The notes beneath the pieces are model-generated. The model was given only the letters and a program-made list of their open reading frames with translations, had not been told where the DNA came from and made no database searches. DNA of 64,000 nucleotides, taken from assembly GCA_024239055.1 (NCBI GenBank), contig JANBVJ010000001.1, positions 1-64,000 on the forward strand. The letters run 5' to 3'. Position numbers and translations under genes: made by a program. This DNA comes from Patescibacteria group bacterium (GTDB lineage Bacteria > Patescibacteria > Paceibacteria > Paceibacterales > UBA10102). Each line of letters starts with the position of its first letter. Position 1 is the stretch's first letter. Positions 58,537-64,000 of this stretch are shown in pieces.

Positions 58537-59489
58537 ATGTAATGGAGAAGGCCATACAGGACTTTCCCAAGCAGTTTGCGTGGGAGCCTGAGGTTATTAA
58601 TTCAGATAAGTTGGGAAAATACTCAAGGTATGTTCTTGTTGGAATGGGAGGCTCTCGCCTATCAGGAGATTTATTAAATACCTCAAATCCAGAGATTGAT
58701 TTATTAGTGCGCTCTGATTATGGACTTCCCTCATTTCTTGGTAAAGATACTCTTGTTATATGCAGTTCATATTCAGGTAATACAGAGGAAGTGTTATCAG
58801 TGTTTAAAGAGGCTCAAAAAAAGAGTATTCCAGTCGCAGTTCTTGCAAAGGGAGGTAAGCTTATTGAGTTAGCAAAAAAGGAAGACCTTCCATATATACA
58901 GTTTCCAGATACAGGTATTCAACCAAGGAGTGCTATAGGCTTTAGCTTCCGCGGATTAGTAAAGCTTATTGGAAGGGAAGATATATTAAAAGATACAGAA
59001 AGCTTAAAAGATGTTCTTTCTGTTGAGGATAATGGAAAAGATATAGCGGAAGTTTTACATAATAAGATTCCTGTTATTTATTCCTCTTTTCGTAATCGTT
59101 CTCTGGGGTATATATTTAAGATTACATTAAATGAAACAGGAAAGATTCCTGCTTTTTATAATGTATTACCTGAAGCAAATCATAATGAGATGATCGGCTT
59201 TGATATTATAGATTCTACTAAGGAGTTATCTGAGAATCTTCACTTTGTGTTTTTAAAAGACGAGAAAGATAATAAAAGAATACAAAAGAGAATGGAGGTG
59301 CTGGAGCAGTTATATAAGGATAGGGGATTTGAAGTTGAGGTTGTTGCTTTTAAAGGGAAAAGTGTATTTGAGCGCATGTTCTCCTCTATTCTACTTGCTG
59401 ACTGGACTGCGTATCATATCTCAAAGCTCTACGGGACCCAACCCAATGAGGTTCCTATGGTGGAGGAGTTTAAAAAGCTCATTTTGTAA
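58533..59489 (+). CDS. Bifunctional phosphoglucose/phosphomannose isomerase
   Basis: SIS-domain isomerase of the short PGI/PMI class, 318 residues. VLVGMGGSRLSGDLL (~33-47), CSSYSGNTEEVLSVF (~73-87), the specific IGFSFRGL loop and PEANHNEMIGF (~212-222) containing the catalytic residues are the hallmarks. Would link glucose 6-, fructose 6- and mannose 6-phosphate. Last gene of the operon. Confidence 0.93.
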   Translation: MNVMEKAIQDFPKQFAWEPEVINSDKLGKYSRYVLVGMGGSRLSGDLLNTSNPEIDLLVRSDYGLPSFLGKDTLVICSSYSGNTEEVLSVFKEAQKKSIPVAVLAKGGKLIELAKKEDLPYIQFPDTGIQPRSAIGFSFRGLVKLIGREDILKDTESLKDVLSVEDNGKDIAEVLHNKIPVIYSSFRNRSLGYIFKITLNETGKIPAFYNVLPEANHNEMIGFDIIDSTKELSENLHFVFLKDEKDNKRIQKRMEVLEQLYKDRGFEVEVVAFKGKSVFERMFSSILLADWTAYHISKLYGTQPNEVPMVEEFKKLIL

Positions 59490-59582
59490 GCGTAGGAGCG
59501 CCTATTCTGGAAGATTGCCTTGTGTATGCTCCAAGTTTTTCTTTTGAGCTAAAAAGTTGTGGTAGAAGAGGCATAGTTCGGG

Positions 59583-59619
59583 ATGCCCCATAGGACATAG
59601 GAATCTGGGGTATTCTTTT
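59583..59619 (+). terminator. Terminator of the pentose phosphate operon
   Basis: ATGCCCCA...TGGGGTAT stem (one G-T) followed by TCTTTT, about 90 nt after the last gene. Confidence 0.65.
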
Positions 59620-59625
59620 AGCTAC

Positions 59626-59947
59626 TTGGCAACTGAATAAGTGATACGTAAAACGAAACCTTCGTAAAGAAAGGGAGGAAAAAAATGAACAAGGAGACTG
59701 AGATGTCTTCGGTGCGGAACATGGTGGCACGGTAGAAAGAACTGTGCGCCATTCCGCTCCTTGACAAATTAAACAGATTGTAGTATTAATGAGCCACACG
59801 GCTTATTTTGTTTAGCCGAGATCCTTGACAACTGAATAGGGAGTCAAGACAAAAAAGGAAAGTGTAATGCTTCCCAAAATACCTTTGTCCAGCCCTTTGG
59901 CTGGTAACGTAACAACAGTGGAAAAGAACCTAGAGAAAGGAACGAAC
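59626..59947 (+). promoter_or_regulatory. Upstream region of the beta-helix gene with three promoter-like boxes
   Basis: The 458 bases before the beta-helix gene hold no large gene. They contain TTGGCA-N17-TAAAAC (59626), TTGACA-N17-TATTAA (59761), TTGACA (59825) and a direct repeat of the form TTGRCAACTGAATA at 59626 and 59825. An AGCC-ACAC-GGCT hairpin lies near 59792. Confidence 0.4.
59685..59735 (+). CDS. Possible 16-residue peptide gene
   Basis: ATG at 59685 follows AGGGAGG by 8 nt and encodes MNKETEMSSVRNMVAR before TAG. The ribosome site is as good as those of the real genes around it, and a promoter-like TTGGCA box lies upstream. Length makes it uncertain; it may be a leader peptide. 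Confidence 0.25.
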   Translation: MNKETEMSSVRNMVAR

Positions 59948-62900
59948 ATGATCAGAAAGAAGTTTGTCCGATACGCGGTTTTGTTTGCCATGCTGCTCTT
60001 GCTCCTCAGCGGAGGGAGAACGGTTCTGGCTGCCAGTATGACCGTCGACAACACCATCGCTTGCGATGATGTGGTCGGTTTACCGTACTGCACGATTCAG
60101 GCCGCGGTTGATGACGCAGCGCCCGACGACACGATTAACGTCGCCGCAGGGACTTACGTTGAAAACGTCATCGTTGACCTGGCACTCACCTTGCAAGGGA
60201 CGCCGGGCGCCACTATTGCACCGGCTACGGGTGTCGGAGTGGAAATCCAGGCTTCAAGCGTCACGGTTGATGGTTTCACCATCAACACTTGGGGCTTGAA
60301 TGCTCATGGTGTCTGGATCAGCGTGAGTGCTACAAGCCTTACTTTGACCGGAAACGATATCGTGATAGACGGCTACTCTACCGCTATCTACGCGGATGCA
60401 GGAGTTTCTCAGACTGTTAAGAGTTCTGGGTGGACTATCTCCGGCAATACTCTGAGCGCCGCCGTCGGGGTCAACCTTGAGCTCTACGATGTTGACGCGG
60501 TGACGGTGGATGACAATGTCTTCGGTATTACTGCGGGCAGTAACGTCATCGTCAGTAGCGAACTTTTTGACCTGACCGGAATTGCCTTCACCAACAACGA
60601 TGTCCAGGGTAACAACGGTGGGAGTATGGTGGCATTCGTCACTGACTTCCAGGGAATAGCTCTAGGAGGAATCGTACGTAATGATGGTATTCTTACCGCC
60701 ATGGACGACGTCACCGTCGCGGGCAATACGTTCGCTGGCTGGGATAGCCGCGCCCTGCGCTTCGGGGATTGGGGGAATCCTGTAACGAACGTTGTGGTGA
60801 ACTCCAATATCTTCAATATGAGTGTAGACTCAGAAGTTATTGGGGGAGCTGACGCAGGAAGTGCGACAGGAGCAGGAAACACATTCAACGTCCAGGTGCC
60901 AGCAGAAATACAGGACGCGATAGATTCAGCGTTCAGTGGAGATACGGTCAACGTGGCTCCAGGAACGTACGACGTAGGCTTGCAGATCATCAGCAACGAC
61001 ATCCAGATCGTTGGTGATGCGGGTAATAAACCGGTAATTCGTCCGATCGCGGATATTACCGGAACTGGAGCTGCTGAGGACGCTTGGTTCTTAGTTGAGC
61101 CGAATGTCACATTCAGCCTCGCTAGTGTTGTGCTGGACGGTGATGGGTTTTGGGTCTGGCAGGCCATCCGTTCGCATGGTAACACTTCCATTAGTAACGT
61201 CGACTTCCGCAACATACGCGGGAGTGTAGACGGTTCACCCTACAAGGGTATCGCCGTATCTAGTTACGGCGGCATCGTTGCAGGAGGTGTTGGCAGTGAT
61301 AGCCACGGTGGTGAGGGCGACTTGTCCAGCAACCTGTTGGTACTCAACAGCAGCTTTGTGCAAATCGGTCGCATCGGCGTGATAGTGAAGGGTACTGGAT
61401 CGGCCGCCGAGATTATCGGCAACACCTACACGGGCAAAGGTGACGGGGACTTCCTCGACTATGCCTTTGAACTTGGTGGTGGCGGCCTTGCGGCCATCAG
61501 TGGAAACACCATTACCGGCAACCGCGGTGTGGCCCTAGTTGACGGCTCGACCTCGGCTGGCGTTCTGGCGACGACGTACTGGTGTCTAACGCTCCCAGAC
61601 TGCGTTACCACCGCCTTAATCGAAGACAACTCCATCACCGGCAACACGGATGGCGTTCACATAGGTTATGCTCCGGGTCCCGCCGACACAAGTGTCGTCA
61701 CGATCCACCGCAACAACCTTAGTGGCAACACCGCATTCGCCGTCATCAGCACGGACGCGGTTGTGAACTCCACCGATAACTGGTGGGGTTCTGCGAACGG
61801 TCCGAGCCATGAGTCCAACACGTTCAACGTGGAGGCACAGGGCGACGCGGTCAGCGACAATGTTGACTTCGTGCCTTGGCTGGACGCTTTGGACGGCGCT
61901 CCATTCGCTCCCGTAGTAAACGACGAGAGCGAGTCCTACACCTCCATCTCGGCCGCCATCAACGGCACCGAGGCCGGAGGTACGGTTACTGCGTCGTCAG
62001 GAACGTACGTCGAATCCTTGGTCATCGCCAAGCCGCTCACGTTGCGTGGGCCGAATGCGAGCATCAGCCCGCATTCGGAATCGCGGGTCGCGGAAGCGAT
62101 CATCACTGGAGTGTCACCGTTAGTCCAGTTGCCGTCTGAAGCGAATGTGAATCCGCTCATAATCGAAGGGTTCACATTCCAAGACACGACTGGCTCCGGG
62201 GCCGTAATCTACGCGAACGGCGAAAGCGATGGTTGGGGCAACGTCACAATTCGTTCCAACCGTTTCATGGACAACTACGGACCGGCCATCGGTGTCTGGA
62301 CCTCGACCTTGAACGAGCCAATCAACCCAGCCAACTGGACAATCAGCGACAACCTCATCAATGGAGTGACGGGACCGAGCAGATCAGGTATATACCTGGC
62401 TCTGGCTAACCCTGAGGATGTAGCTACCGAGTTTAGTGGTTGGGAGATCAGCAACAACAGGATCAGGAACACCCAATACGGCGGAATCATGGTCCATGGC
62501 GCGGTTGACATGCTCATCTCCGGAAACATCGTCGAGGACGTCCAGAAAACGGGCATCCAGTCATCGGGGATACAGGGGAACGTGACGATTACGGATAACC
62601 TGATTCTCAGAGCGATGTTGGCTAGTGAATCGGGTCCTATTAGGGCTGGTATCCGCCTCTACGGTACGGACCCCACAGACGAGTATGGCGAGAGTCAGCT
62701 CATCGGTCCGGTATGGGTGACCGACAACGTCGTCGAGCAATCCTACATTGGGTTCGCAACCAAGAGCGGCCATGACTACCCCAGCGAGTTGGTCCACGTC
62801 AACGGCAACAGCTTCGTGGGGAACATCGAAGCCGGCCTTCTCCACAACGGTAACGGTCTCTTCGACGCAAAAGGCAACTGGTGGGGAACCGCCACGGGTC

Positions 62901-63628
62901 CGAGCGGTGAAGGGCCGGGACAAGGAGATGCCGTGGGACCAGGAATCAGCTTTGAACCCTGGCTCACCCGGCTTGGCTTCCAAGTGACTCTTAGTAATGA
63001 GAGCTACCTGGGATTCGGCTACCAGCTTAACGCCGGATGGGAAACCTTTTCCATCCCGGTGTGGGCGGAGAACGAAACGTTCTTCGGAGCTTGGGAAGTC
63101 CTTTGGACGGACATGGAAGGGAACCCGGGTCCCGAAGAAGGCGGAATACCGGTACCCCGACTGAGCGGCCTTGTTAACGAGGCCATAGTGGAAATCGCGT
63201 ACCGCTTCAACGCGGCAACGCAGGAGTGGGAGCAAATCCTTGACGTAGACACCCTCTCACCCTTTGAAGCTGTGTACGTGAAGTCACGAGTGGCGCACGC
63301 AGCGTCCCTCAACGTAACGCCGGACCTCACAAGTCCTCCCACCTACCAGTTGCAAGCCGGCTGGAACTTGGTGGGGATGACGCTTGATCCTCTTGGGTCT
63401 GGCACCATGGCGGTTCCCGAAGCCTTCATCAGCGCGTACGACGCGCCCGGAGGTATAGGGTACCTGCAGGTCTTCAGTCCGGCAGTGAACCCGACCACGT
63501 TTGCGTGGGCACGGGACAGTGCACAAGACCCAATCCCTCAAGTGGAAATCGGGAGGGGCTACTGGGTCTTCATGGAAAACCCTGACACGATAGCAGGGTT
63601 CAGCTCAACTCCATTAACTCTGGAGTAG
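59948..63628 (+). CDS. Large secreted right-handed beta-helix protein
   Basis: Signal peptide (MIRKKFVRYAVLFAMLLLLL...TVLA, residues 1-27), then long arrays of parallel beta-helix repeats in the NosD/pectate-lyase style: AVDDAAPDDTINVAAGTYVE, VTIHRNNLSGNTA, STDNWWGSANGPS and DAKGNWWGTATGPSGEG recur (residues ~35-1000). C-terminal repeats QLNAGWETFSIPV (~1026) and LQAGWNLVGMTL with GRGYWVFM (~1135-1200) form a surface-protein tail I associate with Chloroflexota-like exported proteins. 1226 residues; probably sugar binding or adhesion. Much more GC-rich than the rest of the window, with codon choice to match. ATG 59948 chosen for its signal peptide and GAGAAAGG. Confidence 0.8.
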   Translation: MIRKKFVRYAVLFAMLLLLLSGGRTVLAASMTVDNTIACDDVVGLPYCTIQAAVDDAAPDDTINVAAGTYVENVIVDLALTLQGTPGATIAPATGVGVEIQASSVTVDGFTINTWGLNAHGVWISVSATSLTLTGNDIVIDGYSTAIYADAGVSQTVKSSGWTISGNTLSAAVGVNLELYDVDAVTVDDNVFGITAGSNVIVSSELFDLTGIAFTNNDVQGNNGGSMVAFVTDFQGIALGGIVRNDGILTAMDDVTVAGNTFAGWDSRALRFGDWGNPVTNVVVNSNIFNMSVDSEVIGGADAGSATGAGNTFNVQVPAEIQDAIDSAFSGDTVNVAPGTYDVGLQIISNDIQIVGDAGNKPVIRPIADITGTGAAEDAWFLVEPNVTFSLASVVLDGDGFWVWQAIRSHGNTSISNVDFRNIRGSVDGSPYKGIAVSSYGGIVAGGVGSDSHGGEGDLSSNLLVLNSSFVQIGRIGVIVKGTGSAAEIIGNTYTGKGDGDFLDYAFELGGGGLAAISGNTITGNRGVALVDGSTSAGVLATTYWCLTLPDCVTTALIEDNSITGNTDGVHIGYAPGPADTSVVTIHRNNLSGNTAFAVISTDAVVNSTDNWWGSANGPSHESNTFNVEAQGDAVSDNVDFVPWLDALDGAPFAPVVNDESESYTSISAAINGTEAGGTVTASSGTYVESLVIAKPLTLRGPNASISPHSESRVAEAIITGVSPLVQLPSEANVNPLIIEGFTFQDTTGSGAVIYANGESDGWGNVTIRSNRFMDNYGPAIGVWTSTLNEPINPANWTISDNLINGVTGPSRSGIYLALANPEDVATEFSGWEISNNRIRNTQYGGIMVHGAVDMLISGNIVEDVQKTGIQSSGIQGNVTITDNLILRAMLASESGPIRAGIRLYGTDPTDEYGESQLIGPVWVTDNVVEQSYIGFATKSGHDYPSELVHVNGNSFVGNIEAGLLHNGNGLFDAKGNWWGTATGPSGEGPGQGDAVGPGISFEPWLTRLGFQVTLSNESYLGFGYQLNAGWETFSIPVWAENETFFGAWEVLWTDMEGNPGPEEGGIPVPRLSGLVNEAIVEIAYRFNAATQEWEQILDVDTLSPFEAVYVKSRVAHAASLNVTPDLTSPPTYQLQAGWNLVGMTLDPLGSGTMAVPEAFISAYDAPGGIGYLQVFSPAVNPTTFAWARDSAQDPIPQVEIGRGYWVFMENPDTIAGFSSTPLTLE

Positions 63629-63650
63629 AAAGAGAAAGGAAATTCACAAG

Positions 63651-63702
63651 GGGCTGCGGTCGAATCGGTTTAACTACCGACCGACTGCAGCCTCTTTTTT
63701 TT
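63651..63702 (+). terminator. Strong terminator after the beta-helix gene
   Basis: GGCTGC-G-GTCG ... CGAC-T-GCAGCC nested stem with an inner CGGT/ACCG hairpin, followed by eight T. Confidence 0.9.
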
Positions 63703-63710
63703 GCTATTAC

Positions 63711-63739
63711 TTGACAAAATTGAGATATGGTTCTATAAT
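63711..63739 (+). promoter_or_regulatory. Consensus promoter of the last gene
   Basis: TTGACA, 17-nt spacer, TATAAT: perfect consensus, with a ~65-nt leader. Confidence 0.8.
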
Positions 63740-63812
63740 GTCTATGTGTCCTTTGACAACCTAGACAAATCTAAGAACCGACAACAATCCAATTCCTACA
63801 AAGGAGGAACCC

Positions 63813-64000
63813 ATGAGGATCGTGTCTTTAGCGTTCGTAGCCGTAGCCGTCATCTTCTCGATGATCGTGACTACTAATGCGAACGCCTCAATACTGGGGC
63901 AAGAGGCTCCGCCTCTGCCCAACGCCTTCTACGGCGACGTGAGCATTGCGGGAAACCCCGCGCCCGCAGGAACGGAAATCTGCGGAATGATAGGGGGTAC
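63813..64000 (+). CDS. Secreted protein, 3'-truncated by the window
   Basis: AAAGGAGG lies 7 nt before the ATG. The visible 62 residues are a signal peptide (MRIVSLAFVAVAVIFSMIVT, cleavage near ANA) followed by PPLPNAFYGDVSIAGNPAPAGTEI, which matches a short surface-domain motif (FYG.V.I.G.PAPAGT) seen at the start of exported proteins in Chloroflexota and archaea. GC-rich like the previous gene, so they probably arrived together. Confidence 0.75.
   Translation, partial: MRIVSLAFVAVAVIFSMIVTTNANASILGQEAPPLPNAFYGDVSIAGNPAPAGTEICGMIGG

Noticed and set aside
59867..59947. Upstream start for the beta-helix protein
   Set aside because: It would put ~27 polar residues before the signal peptide; ATG 59948 has a ribosome site and a normal signal sequence.
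60484..61215. Long antisense ORFs in the beta-helix gene
   Set aside because: They mirror GC-rich codon structure of the sense gene and show no family motifs or signals.
1..64000. UGA recoded as glycine, as in some CPR phyla
   Set aside because: Genes such as uvrA and SPFH-region neighbours stop cleanly at TGA or have no internal TGA; all core genes have normal lengths under the standard code.

Overview
The window looks like part of a Candidate Phyla Radiation (Patescibacteria) chromosome, probably on the Parcubacteria side. This is an inference from compact core proteins (beta 1077 aa, beta' 1172 aa, a UvrC of only 424 aa), very tight gene packing, many short surface or zinc proteins, and many start codons sitting about 6 nt after a -10 box (leaderless transcripts). 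TGA is used as an ordinary stop (uvrA, HTH-class genes), so this is not a UGA-recoding CPR lineage.

Layout. 1-3.9 kb: the end of a surface protein with DUF5011 Ig-like repeats, then an O-antigen-ligase-like/TPR membrane protein. 4.1-14.1 kb: rpoB, rpoC, ftsK, recA. 14.1-15.1 kb (minus): rpsF-ssb-rpsR. 15.2-17.3 kb: phosphohexomutase and HAD phosphatase. 17.3-24.3 kb (minus): uvrC, holin-like, secG, oligopeptide-binding protein with an inserted peptidoglycan-binding domain, tRNA-Leu, RNase J, trpS, preceded by a candidate non-coding RNA. 24.4-29.9 kb: uvrA, a small gene, CIRCE-controlled groES-groEL, another small gene. 30.0-35.9 kb: zinc protein, tRNA-Ser, M23 peptidase, cupredoxin, dnaG, rpoD (with a lysine-rich histone-like tail), an HTH/LAGLIDADG-like gene running into tRNA-Asn.

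36.0-42.6 kb is an AT-rich accessory block. Five units, four of them single genes and one the typA-DEAD-box helicase pair, are each preceded by a copy of the same ~116-128 bp repeat. The repeat ends in a promoter whose 17-nt spacer holds a conserved dyad, so the five units look like one regulon. typA, the helicase and a nearby cold-shock protein suggest a cold or translation-stress theme. 42.6-49.6 kb: SPFH protein, candidate structured RNA, Gmad2 and SdpI-like membrane proteins, aldo/keto reductase, DoxX, small zinc proteins, uppP, thioredoxin-like and ROK proteins. 49.6-52.0 kb: a zinc ribbon, truB, an FAD oxidase.

52.0-54.7 kb holds the most striking system: a cobalamin riboswitch followed by two membrane-anchored proteins with DUF4430 domains, the second also with an alpha/alpha-toroid, i.e. 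the domain set of animal transcobalamin/intrinsic factor. It suggests surface capture of B12-type compounds. 54.7-59.5 kb is one operon for the non-oxidative pentose phosphate pathway and sugar phosphate isomerisation (rpiB, rpe, split transketolase, PfkB kinase, PGI/PMI). 59.5-64 kb is clearly more GC-rich and carries a large secreted beta-helix protein and the start of a second secreted protein, suggesting transfer.

A second general theme is translation signals: most core genes have no Shine-Dalgarno and start near the transcription start, whereas small accessory genes, the repeat-driven genes and the GC-rich surface genes have long leaders with strong GGAGG-type sites.
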